64,000 nt of DNA from Platanthera guangdongensis (taxonomy: Eukaryota > Streptophyta > Magnoliopsida > Asparagales > Orchidaceae), in contig CM077165.1 in NCBI GenBank assembly GCA_039583875.1, forward strand, positions 72,714,757 through 72,778,756, written 5' to 3'. Of this stretch, positions 54,747-64,000 are shown one piece after another. The notes below the pieces were generated by a model, which was given only the letters and a program-made list of their open reading frames with translations, was not told the DNA's origin and did no database searches. Position 1 is the first letter of the stretch. Each line of letters begins with the position of its first letter. Both the position numbers and the translations under genes were made by a program.

Positions 54747-56785
54747 ATGGGTTCTTATGAGAATCACAAAGAGTTGGGTTCCATGAAGTTACCCATATGC
54801 AGGAAGGAGATTTTTGGAATCTGGAAAGAAAGGGTTAGGCTATTTATGGAGGCCTCAGACCCAAGAATCTACATCACAGTTAAGGAAGGGCCTTATGTGC
54901 CAATGAAGATTTCAGTACTGGATGCAAATCAGAGGACTCCAAAGGATTTCTCTGAGATGACCAAGGATGAAATTGTCCTAGCCACTATGGACAAAAGGGC
55001 ACAAAACATTATAGTAAGTGCCATTGATGATGCAACTTTTCAGAACCTAATTCACTGTAAAACAGCAAAAGAAATGTGGGATACCCTCATTGTCTATATG
55101 GAAGGTTCTGAAGAAGTTAGGCAAGATAGGAAGTCCTTGCTTAATCAAGAGTATGAGAGCTTTAGGCAAGGAAGAGGAGATAGCATCACTGAATGCTACA
55201 AAAAGTTCTATAGAATTGTTAATGAACTCATGTCCTATGGAAGAGAGTTCACTAACTATGAATTGAATGATAAGTTCTTAAGGTCCCTAACCAAAGATTG
55301 GGACACCAAGATCTGTGCCATCAGAGAAATGGCAAAGTTGGGAGAAATTCCTCCTCCCACACTGTTTGGCAAGTTGTTGTCTTATGAGATGCAGCTGTCT
55401 GTGAGAAAAGAGGAGGAAAAATCAACAAGGACTGAGCACAGGGAAAGGACTGTTGCCTTCAAGTCAGAAGTACCTAGAAAGGGCAGGACTAAGTCATCAA
55501 CTCCTCCTCCAGAGGTAGTTGAATCAGAATCTGATGAGTCTGTTAGCACAAAGTCTACAAGCAGTGAAAGTGATGAAGACTTTGCTGCATTCACCAGACA
55601 TTTTCAGAAATTCCTGAAGAAGAAACAGTGGAGGTCCAGACCTTCATTTTCCAAAGGGAAAGAAGTCCAGTATCAGGAGAAGAAGCCTTCAAAGAAGGAC
55701 AAGAAAAAGACAAAGACTAGCAAGGCAACTGGGTCTAAGATAGTGTGTTACTGCTGCAATAGACAGGGTCATGTTATTGCAGATTGTCCTGAGAGAAGAA
55801 AAGAATCCAGTGACAAAAAGAAGACTCACTTCAAAGGAAAGAAGGAGAAGTCCTTTGTTGCAAAGAATGAGAAGACTCTTTCAGACATTTCTTCTTCAGA
55901 CACTGAGACAGATGCTGAAGCCTACATAGGGCTATTTGCTGAAGAAGAAGAGGAGTTTATGCAGATCATGGAATCAATCTATGAACAAGAAGAGTGTCAG
56001 TGCCAAGGACTGATGGCATTGACTGAAAGTACCAAAATCCTGGAGCAGCCAGGACCTAGTCAGGTACAAAGTCCAACTCAAAGTTCAGATTTCAGTTCTA
56101 GTTCAGAGTCAGATTCATCTTCATCAAGTGATGGAAGTGTTTCTGAATCTGAGGGAGATATTCATCAGCTCTTAGATGAATATAAAGTACTGTTGCAAGC
56201 CTATAAGAAAAGCAAGTCCCTTGCCAAAAGTCAGGCAAAGGAAATTGCTGATCTAAAGGCAGCTGCAACAGACTTTGAGAAGGAATTTGATCAAAAGCTC
56301 AATGAGGTAGCCAGGCTGAAACACATTACTGTGATTCAGATGGGAACTATCACTTATAAAAATGATCAAATTAAGTTACTGGAGATCAATCTCCAGAAGG
56401 AAAGAGAGCTAGTTGCTAGGTTTTCAAAACCTAAATCAGTGCTACCCTTGATTGATGAATTTGTTCATCATAAAGGAAAGGCTGGATTGGGTTTTATTAA
56501 ACCAGCTAGGACTGTTAAGGATCAGTCCAAGTCCAAGGGCAAAGCCCCAACATTCAACAAGCCTGCTGTAGTCAAGACAGCAAAGTTGTACCTAAGCAAA
56601 GGTACAACAAGTTTGAATGCTGGTGTTGTGGCAAGGTTGGCCACTTTGCCTTGGATTGTTGGCACAATGCCAGTGCCAAGTTGAGTAGCAAGTTACCTGG
56701 TGGAAAGCCAGCAGGTAGCTATGTCAAGTTGCAAACTAACAATCACCAAGGACCCAAGTTTACTTTGGGTTCTAAGGTTCATTAA
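54747..56785 (+). pseudogene. Gag of SIRE element B (one frameshift)
   Basis: Same layout as the Gag of element A, without its TAG. The first CCHC knuckle is at residues 334-347. A single base is missing near 56585, so the open frame ends at 56684 and the second knuckle is lost. Beyond that the original frame continues to the TAA at 56783-56785, conserved with element A. Confidence 0.9.
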
Positions 56786-56791
56786 TTTGTT

Positions 56792-59700
56792 TTGCAGGTG
56801 AATCCAAGTGGCCATACCCCAACATGGTACTTGGATAGTGGATGTTCCAGACATATGACTGGAACAAGGGGACTACTGAAGGACTACATTCCAATCAAAA
56901 ATGGTCCTAAAGTGACCTTTGGTGGTTCTGAAAAAGGAATCATCAAAGGGTTTGGTAACATCTCTTCAAACCTTGTTACCATTACTCAAGTGGCTTATGT
57001 TAAAGGGTTGAAACACAACCTCATTAGTATAAGTCAGTTAAGTGATGTAGGGTATGACATCTCATTTGTTAAAAATGGTTGTCATATCAAGAGGTCAAGT
57101 GATCAAGAGATCATTTTGACAGGATATAGAAAGAGGAATGTCTACTGCTTAGACATTATGATTGAGAACAATGGTTCTCCTGTTTGTCTTGTAGCTGATG
57201 AGACAGTCTCTCATTGTGTCAAGTGGCACAAGAGGCTAGCTCATCTTAACTACAAGACTATTAGCAAACTCTTTAGCAAAGAGTTAGTGAGGAATGGTCC
57301 TCAAGTTAAGTGTGTCAAAGATGGCATTTGCTCAGCTTGTCAAAAGGGCAAGCAGACTAAATCCACCTTTAGAAGCTTAGACAACAAAGATGCTGTGAGG
57401 TGTTTATACCTCTTGCATATGGATCTATTTGGTCCAATGCCAGTTCACAGCTTAGGTAGGAAGGTCTATACCTTTGTAGTTGTTGATGACTACTCAAGGT
57501 TTTCCTGGGTGTTCTTCTTAAAGCAGAAATCTGAAACACCTAGTGTCTTCCATAGCTTTGTTAAGCAAATTCAGAATGAATTGAACTGTACAGTGGTCAA
57601 AATTAGAAGTGACCATGGTACTGAGTTTCAGTCTGAAAGCATGACAAAGCTGTGTGAAGACTATGGGATATTTCAAGAATTCTCTTCACCTAGAACACCT
57701 CAGCAAAATGGCATTGCTGAAAGGAAAAATAGGACCTTGATAGAGGCTGGTAGAACCCTATTAAGTGATTCATCACTGCCAGAGTATTTCTGGGCTGAAG
57801 CAGTTAACACTGCATGCCATGTGATAAATAGGGCTACCATCACTAAAAGGTTAAACAAGACCCCCTATGAAGTTGTGAAAGGCAGGAAACCAAATCTATC
57901 CTATTTCAGGATTTTTGGTTGCAAATGCTTCATACTTAACAATGGAAAGTCTTACCTAACTAAGTTTGCTGCCAAGTCCCAAGAGGGAGTGTTTGTTGGG
58001 TACAACAATAATAGTAAGGCTTATAGAGTCTACAACTTGACTACACAAGTTGTAGAGGAGTCTGTGCATGTAGTTTTTGATGAGACACAACTAATTAACA
58101 ATGAGTTGTCTAGCAATGTATGCAGCCCCACAGGTCTTACTAAGAAGATGGACAAGCTAACCATAGAAGATGTACCTGCTGCAAGACAGCAAGTAGAAGG
58201 AGATGGCTTATGTCCAGGGGGAGAACTACATGTACAAGGAGCTGAAGAAGTACAAGGAACTCAGTTTGATGAAGATGCTGAAGAAGTTCAACCAGAAGTA
58301 AGGATGCCTCCAGCCAACAGGCATCTAAGAGATCATCCAGTAGAGCTGATAATTGGAGATCCAAGACAAGGTGTTCAGACAAGGAGCAGAAATCAGAATG
58401 CTGTAGTATATTCAAGTTTTCTGTCTCAAATAGAACCAAAGAAATTTGAAGAAGCAATACAAGATCCACAGTGGACTGAAGCAATGCAGGAAGAACTTAA
58501 TCAGTTCAAAAGGTGCAAGGTTTGGGACTTGGTTCCTAAACCTAAAGATCACAATGTGATAGGAACAAAGTGGATCTATAGGAATAAGTTAGATGAACAA
58601 GGAGTCATCATTAAGAATAAAGCAAGACTGGTTGCAAAAGGATATAGGCAAGAAGAAGGTATTGATTTTGATCAAACCTTTGCCCAGTAGCCAGACTGGA
58701 GGCCATAAGGATGTTCTTGGCCTATGCAACCTATCAAGGATTCAAGGTATACCAAATGGATGTCAAGTCAGCATTCCTAAATGGTAATCTAAAGGAAGAA
58801 GTATATGTGGAGCAGCCTGCAGGTTTTGTTGATCCTACTCTTCCACATTATGTCTATAGACTTAGGAAAGCATTATATGGGTTAAAACAAGCACCTAGAG
58901 CTTGGTATGAAACCCTATCTAGTTTCCTCATTGAGAACAAGTTCTCAAGGGGGAAAATAGATAAGACTCTATTCCTTAGGGAATCTAGAGGCAAAGTCAT
59001 ACTTGTCCAAATATATGTAGATGACATTATATTTGGGTCTACTGAAAGTAGCCTTTGCAAAAAGTTTGCAAAGCTTATGCAAAGTCAATTTGAAATGAGT
59101 AGTATGGGAGAACTAAAGTTTTTCTTGGGTCTCCAAGTTAAACAGACTGGAAGTGGTCTATCCATATGTCAGTCCAAGTTCACCCTAGAACTCATAAGGA
59201 AGTATGGTATGGATTCATCCAGTACCATGAAGACTCCTATGGGGTCAAGTATGTCTCTGAGCAAGGATGATGCAGGGAAACCTGTAGATGAAACCTTGTA
59301 TAGAGGGATAGTTGGCTCCCTACTATACTTGACTGCAAGTAGGCCTGACATTATGTATGCTACATGTGTTTGTGCCAGGTATCAAGCCTGCCCTAAAGAG
59401 TCTCACTTGACTGCAGTCAAGAGAATCTTGAGATATCTAAAGGGCACTCCCTATCTAGGCCTCTGGTACCCTAGGAATGGAGATTTTGATCTAACAGGCT
59501 ATTCAGATGCAGACTTTGCAGGATGCAAAGAAGATAGAAAGAGCACTACTGGATCCTGTCAATTCCTAGGTGGAAGAATAATTTCATGGAGCAGCAAAAA
59601 GCAGACTAGTGTGGCTATCTCCACAGCTGAGTCAGAATATGTAGCTGCAGGAAGTTGCTGTGCTCAACTTCTATGGATTCAACATCAGCTAGAAGACTAT

Positions 59701-59959
59701 GGATTTCAGGTAAGTAGAACTCCACTTTTCTGTGATTCTACAAGTGCTATTTCAATAGCTAATAATCCTGTATCACATAGTAGAACTAAACATATTGAGA
59801 TTAAATATCACTTTCTTAGGAGAGCATGTAGAAAGAAATGATATTGCACTTGAATATGTTAAAACTGATAATCAGATAGCTGATATGTTTACTAAGCCCT
59901 TAGAAGAAGCTAAGTTCAATAGGTTCAAAATTGAACTAGGTATGATAAACTTAGACTAA
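56792..59959 (+). pseudogene. Pol of SIRE element B (two frameshifts)
   Basis: Protease DSG at residues 15-17, integrase zinc region H146, H151, C180, C183, integrase catalytic D211, D274 and E310. Then a 1-nt loss near 58681 ends the first frame at 58690. The rest (58711-59841) carries RT with YVDD and RNase H with [17 protein letters not shown] 1-nt gain near 59821 disrupts the last 40 codons. As in element A the frame begins after an in-frame TAA at the end of gag. Confidence 0.9.
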
Positions 59960-59992
59960 GTTTACAGAACTAAAAATTGGCTAAGTAAAAAG

Positions 59993-60321
59993 GTGTCGAC
60001 ACATAGACAAGTCTATGTCGACACAGAATAGTAAGTGTCGACACTTCAGGAAAAAGGTGTCGACACATCTAGGAATGTAGTGTCGACACTTCAGAATGTT
60101 AGTGTCGACACATGTCGAGTAGGTGTCGACACATCCAAGTGGTGTCGACACTTAGTTTTACTCAGAATTTTCTAAGTAAAGTCTCGACGATGAGTCGAGT
60201 TAGTGTTGTGTCGACACATAACCAAGTGTCGACACATAAAATCTGTTGACTAAACTTGTGTCGACACATGAGTGTCGAGACATTATAAGTCAGTGTCGAC
60301 ACTTATTGCCAGTGTCGACAC
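59993..60321. repeat. Palindrome ladder between pol and ORF3, SIRE B
   Basis: Twelve perfect GTGTCGACAC copies and one variant. The first eight positions (59993, 60015, 60035, 60057, 60080, 60102, 60123, 60142) have a mean step of 21.3 bp, as in element A. Further copies start at 60208, 60226, 60258, 60293 and 60312. Two partial copies follow in the leader (about 60391 and 60430). Confidence 0.95.
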
Positions 60322-60366
60322 ATCTTTAGTAATCCATCCCGCCTGTTCGTCTTCAAACCAGAAAGG

Positions 60367-60374
60367 TATAAATA
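60367..60374 (+). promoter_or_regulatory. Internal TATA box upstream of SIRE ORF3
   Basis: TATAAATA in GGTATAAATAGGATTC, about 45 bp after the palindrome ladder and 106 bp before the ORF3 ATG. The box and its flanking GG match the LTR TATA boxes at 34693 and 53737. Confidence 0.7.
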
Positions 60375-60464
60375 GGATTCTGTCTTTGTTTGTCGACACG
60401 CTTTCAGAGTTTCGAGACCAAAACTGCTGTGTCGACATTTCTCTTTTCTCTAGACTAAATCTCT

Positions 60465-60473
60465 AAACCCTAA
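60465..60473 (+). promoter_or_regulatory. Telo-box-like AAACCCTAA at the ORF3 start
   Basis: AAACCCTAA ends with the A of the ATG at 60473. The leader before it is pyrimidine-rich (TTTCTCTTTTCTC), as in many plant 5' leaders. Confidence 0.5.
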
Positions 60474-63320
60474 TGGCTCCCAAGCTCGAGGAGAATGTTA
60501 ACGAAGGCTATGAGCTGGTTCGTGGCGCATTCGACGATGGCGATCAAGAAATCAAATCGGTGATAACCCTAGTCACCGATTCTGGATTGGAGTATCTGGT
60601 TTCAGAACCAACTAAAATATGGAAGAAGGAAGTACTCGAATTCCTTACTGGAGCTTCTGTAGATGACTCAGGTTACAAAATCAAATCAAGAGTGCATGGA
60701 ACCAAGGTCAAGGATTTCACCCAAATCTCTGAGAAAGGTACTTCAGCTACCTAAAATTCAAGAAGAAGAGGAAGTGACTACATCCAAGACCAGAGAAGCA
60801 CTTACCTGGTGTGGTCTAGATCCTAAGCTGAAGATAGGATCTGTATTCAACAGGAGAGGAATGAATACCCAAGGAAAGTTCCTGTCAGAAATTGTGGGGA
60901 AAGTTATTCTCAGTAAGACTGGAGGGCATGACAGGGTGTCAGCCTCCATGTTCAGTATTATGACCAGAATTATCTTCAACCTAAAAACAGACTGGTCAAT
61001 GGTTGTCTATGAGAAAGTTAAGGAGAGTCTGAAGAAGCCCAATCTGGGCAGAATACTAAGTCTCTACCTGGCTGGTACAATACCAGAGGTAATGAGCAAT
61101 GCTGCTGGTACTAAAATCAATCACATGAGAAGGATGGATATGAGGATATTTTCAAGATGGGAAAGAGTGCTGTCTAAGGAAGTTCCTACCCCAGAAAAGC
61201 AAGTTTCTAAGAAAGATTCCCCTCCAAAGAAGAAGAGGAAGATAGCTCCTGTGACACAGGAGTCCTCCAGCAGTTCAGGTAGTGAAGAACAGGTTGTTTT
61301 CACTCCTGATAGTCAAATAGAAGTGGCTGCAGAGAAGTCTCCTGCTCCTCAAGAGCCTGCTGAAATCCAGGGGGAGCTGTCTCTAGCTAGCCCCAAGGAT
61401 AAGGATCCAAGCCAGGGGGAGCTTCCAGCAGTAGAAGAACCCTCTACTCTGGACAGTGAGCAAGCTACAATCATTATCCAAGAGGTACTTACTGACCTCA
61501 ATACTTTAGATTTTTCTGTAATAGATTCTGATTTGTCTGATGTCCATCAGCAAATTCAGCAAGAAAATCAAGAACCAGATGTTGTTCTCCAAGACACATC
61601 AGTTATCCTAGAAGTGGTTCCTGATAAAGTTGTTGATCAATCCAGTACTTCTCCTGCACAGTCACCTCCTGAATACACCATGGAAGATCTATTTCTAAAT
61701 CTAGAACAGGAGGACTTTGACATGGATAAAGTTGATGCTGCTGAAGAGAAGGGTGCTGCTACTGAGAGGGAGAACCTGCCAGTTGTGGAAGAGCCTATAA
61801 GGCAAGAAAGTGAGAAAGCACTTGATGTGCAAGCTGACAAACCATCAAGCCCTAAGGATAGGGTGAATATAGCCAGTACTTCAGAGTCTGAGGAAGATGA
61901 GACTGAACAAGCCAAGAAGAAGCAATTCTTTGTATTCAAAAGAAGGAGTCAGAGCTACAAGAAGGCTCTACAAACTATTGCTCAACACTCTTTAGTCCAA
62001 CAAGCTCCATCAACTGATTACAGTGGCTTAATGGTAGCAATGCAAGTTAAGCTGGATGAGCACAGGAGGGCTATAGAGAAGTATATTGATGAAGGCCACA
62101 AGTCTTTACAATTTGATTTAGCTCAAGATATAAAATCAATAAGGTTTGAGATGAACCTGAACAAGAAAGAGATGAATGAATGCTTCCACAAGGGTGGAAA
62201 TGCAGTGGTATTTCTGGCAACTCATCAGGAAAAGATCAAGACTCAAGTAGATGATATAGCACTAAAGCAAGGCTATGTGCTGGAGAATCAATTAAGAATG
62301 AATGATAATTTAACTGCCTCCCACAATGCTATAGTCACAGAACTAAAGAATAAGACTGCTGAACCTTCAACATCATCTGCTGCTGCAAAGGCTGAATTTG
62401 ATAAAGCATTTCAAGATGAAATTGCTGCTGTCAAGACTGCCATCAAGGATTCACAGAAGGTCATTTCTGAACAGCTTACAAAGCTTAGACCTTATTTTAA
62501 GGATGGAATCAGGTACTTGGACAGCCAAATCAGGTTCCAAAAGGATGATGTAAGAGACCATGTAGCCCAAGAAGTCATAAAGGGGGAGAGAGTGTTAGTC
62601 AAGGCCAGTTCTGAGCATGCAAAATGGATTTCAAATTCAATCAGGGCTACACTTGGATATCCTCCCCTGTGTGATGACAATGAAGTTGCTGAATCTGGAC
62701 TGAACCCTGCCTATTTTGGAGGTGAGCCACAAGAAGTAGCTCAAGTCATTTATCCACCTCCAGATTTTGAAATGATTCATGCAGAGGTGAGCACTATGTA
62801 TAGCCCATCTGGGGGCAAGGACAATGTCCATTTAGAAAAGGTTACTCAACCTATAACAGCAGCTATGCAAGAGGCTTTGGACAAAGAAGAAGAGACAAGG
62901 CTGTCAAAGAAGAGGTTTAGGGAACTAGCAGAACAAAAGCCAGATTTTGAACAGTGGAGCCCTACCTCTAGAAATATCATTCTCACTGCCTGGAAAGCTG
63001 CTAAAGACAATACTACTGATAGAAACAAGTGGTTCTCAGAAGCTGAATGGAGGAAGCATGAGATCAGGCAGGAAGCCATTGTCCAGTATAGAAGGAAGGC
63101 TAAGTTAGGAAAGCTACCTCCTACAGCTGTGGAGCCTAGCAAGTACTTTCCTAAGCCCTATCATTACTTTGAGAGGCAGAAAATCAAGGCTGAAGAACAA
63201 AAGAAGAAAGACTCAAAAGGCAAGAAGCCTGCTGATGCTGAGCCTGCTGCTGCTGCTGCTGTCAAAGCTCAAGTTAAAGCTGGAAAAGGAATTGTTATCA
63301 AAGAACCTGATCAGAAATAG
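60473..63320 (+). pseudogene. ORF3 of SIRE element B (nuclear-type protein, one frameshift)
   Basis: The ATG at 60473 begins APKLEENVNEGYELVRGAFD. A 1-nt gain near 60735 shifts the frame, after which it is open from about 60735 to TAG at 63318-63320, about 950 codons in total. Parts in order: a folded N-terminal domain (LTWCGLDPKLKIGSVFNRRG; MFSIMTRIIFNLKTDWSMVV), a perfect SV40-type nuclear-localisation motif PKKKRK (61224-61241), a Ser-rich then acidic Pro/Glu-rich middle, a second basic patch (KRRSQSYKK), a long coiled-coil-like region (about 62030-62500), and a Lys/Ala-rich tail. I see no signal peptide and no clear membrane segment. The position is that of the env-like ORF of SIRE elements, but the sequence suggests a nuclear or nucleic-acid-associated protein. 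Function is unknown. Confidence 0.8.
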
Positions 63321-63616
63321 ATTAGGAATTAAACTTGAAGCTTGTTGTAATCTTTTAAATGAAAAACATTTTTGTACAACATTGAAAATGTATAAGGAAC
63401 AATGTTAGAACAATATGTGATAAATATAGTATGATTGTTCTGAAATGTGTTTGTTTCTTATTTGTTCTGGAATGTTGAATGTGTATATGTGTGAAGTTTT
63501 ACATGTTCATGTTAACCCTGTTGATTATAATCTGCTTTTCATCATTTTGTAATTTTTAATTATGAGTGGTGTATATCATTGACTAAGGGTTATGACTTCT
63601 CCAAATAGGGGGAGAT
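63321..63616 (+). other. 3' non-coding region and polypurine tract of SIRE B
   Basis: AT-rich text without a gene, ending in AAATAGGGGGAGAT directly before the LTR start TGTTGGG at 63617. That is a typical polypurine tract. Confidence 0.85.
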
Positions 63617-64000
63617 TGTTGGGTACATTGGTCAAATGTACCTGATTTGAAGAAGCCTCACCTAACTCAATGATATACATCATAATGTATTTGATGTTTG
63701 TTTGAGTTACTTGTGCAGGTTAGGTACTCACTGGACTGAAGCTAAAAGTTTCTAAGTCCATGTGTCGACACCCAGAGGGAAAGTGTCGACACTTGAGAAA
63801 GCTTGTGTCGACACCCAGACAATCAGTGTCGACACTTGGAGTAATTGTGTCGACACCTGAGAAGAAGAGTCGACACCAGACAGAAAGTGTCGACACTTGG
63901 AGCTGTGTCGACACTCAGTGAAGAAGAATGCAGAAAAGCTGTGTCGACACTTAGCAGAAGTGTCGACACCTAGAAGAGCTGAGTCTACATCAGAAAGTGT
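63617..64000 (+). repeat. 3' LTR of SIRE element B, first 384 bp
   Basis: TGTTGGGTACATTGG and the first part of the palindrome ladder. Compared with 52522-52905 I see three differences by eye (bases 2, 22 and near 274), all G/A or C/T. The rest is outside the window. Confidence 0.95.

Larger units (their letters stand above)
52522..64000 (+). mobile_element. SIRE-type copia element B, 3' LTR cut by window end
   Basis: 5' LTR 52522-54630, primer-binding site, gag, pol, palindrome ladder with TATA box, ORF3, polypurine tract and the first 384 bp of the 3' LTR (63617 on). The visible LTR parts differ at three positions in about 384, all transitions, so it is young. Coding breaks are all single-base gains or losses (about 56585, 58681, 59821, 60735). 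It is inserted in ORF3 of element A; the duplicated target should be AACCC (52517-52521). Confidence 0.9.

Noticed and set aside
60473..63320. ORF3 as a retroviral-type envelope gene
   Set aside because: No signal peptide, no clear transmembrane segment, and a strong nuclear-localisation motif. Only the position is env-like.

Overview
The window looks like a gene-poor, heterochromatin-like stretch of a flowering-plant nuclear genome. I can support no host gene. Almost everything that can be read is LTR retrotransposon: Ty1/copia (SIRE type) and Ty3/gypsy (Tekay-like chromoviruses, a CRM-like element, Athila, Tat). The evidence is recognisable Gag, protease, reverse transcriptase, RNase H and integrase motifs, tRNA-iMet type primer-binding sites (TGGTATCAGA), polypurine tracts, TG...CA LTR ends and two exact 5-bp target-site duplications. 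I cannot name the species.

Layout. 1-3563: non-coding LTR-like block inserted into an old plus-strand Tekay pol, whose 3' end (3564-4289) and 3' LTR (4349-6428) follow. About 6.4-8.3 kb: remnant of a copia LTR end, primer-binding site and gag. 8310-12130: LTR fragments, including a roughly 3-kb minus-strand chromovirus LTR with a chromodomain remnant. 12128-24835: Athila element (integrase, palindrome array, third ORF, 3' LTR) whose LTR is split by a complete CRM-like minus-strand element (18167-24244, TSD GTTCT). 24829-31777: Tat element with integrase end, a 72-bp tandem repeat, two antisense ORFs with their own TATA boxes, and an LTR end. 31783-33426: minus-strand chromovirus remnant. 33427 onward: SIRE element A. 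Its third ORF was hit twice, by a nearly intact Tekay element (41400-51022, TSD GTTAC) and by SIRE element B (52522 to beyond the window end).

The most interesting signal is promoter-like architecture in front of extra (non gag-pol) ORFs. SIRE LTRs carry about 32-33 perfect copies of the 10-bp palindrome GTGTCGACAC, spaced largely at about 20-21 bp and followed by TATAAATAGG. The same palindrome, at a mean pitch of about 21.3 bp and followed by the same TATAAATAGG, recurs between pol and ORF3. Ahead of ORF3 there is also a telo-box-like leader (AAACCCTAA touching the ATG). The unrelated Athila element has a parallel design: CACGGGT/ACCCGTG arrays both in the LTR and before ORF3, then a TATA-like box, an AAACCCTA leader and a 150-nt GT-AG intron that ends just before the ORF3 start. 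The Tat element has two antisense ORFs with TATA and G-box motifs and candidate introns. So three lineages appear to give their extra ORF a private transcription unit. SIRE ORF3 carries an exact PKKKRK nuclear-localisation motif and no obvious membrane segment, which argues against a simple envelope role.

Copy counts, spacings and identities were counted by eye. No alignment, database search or structure prediction was run.
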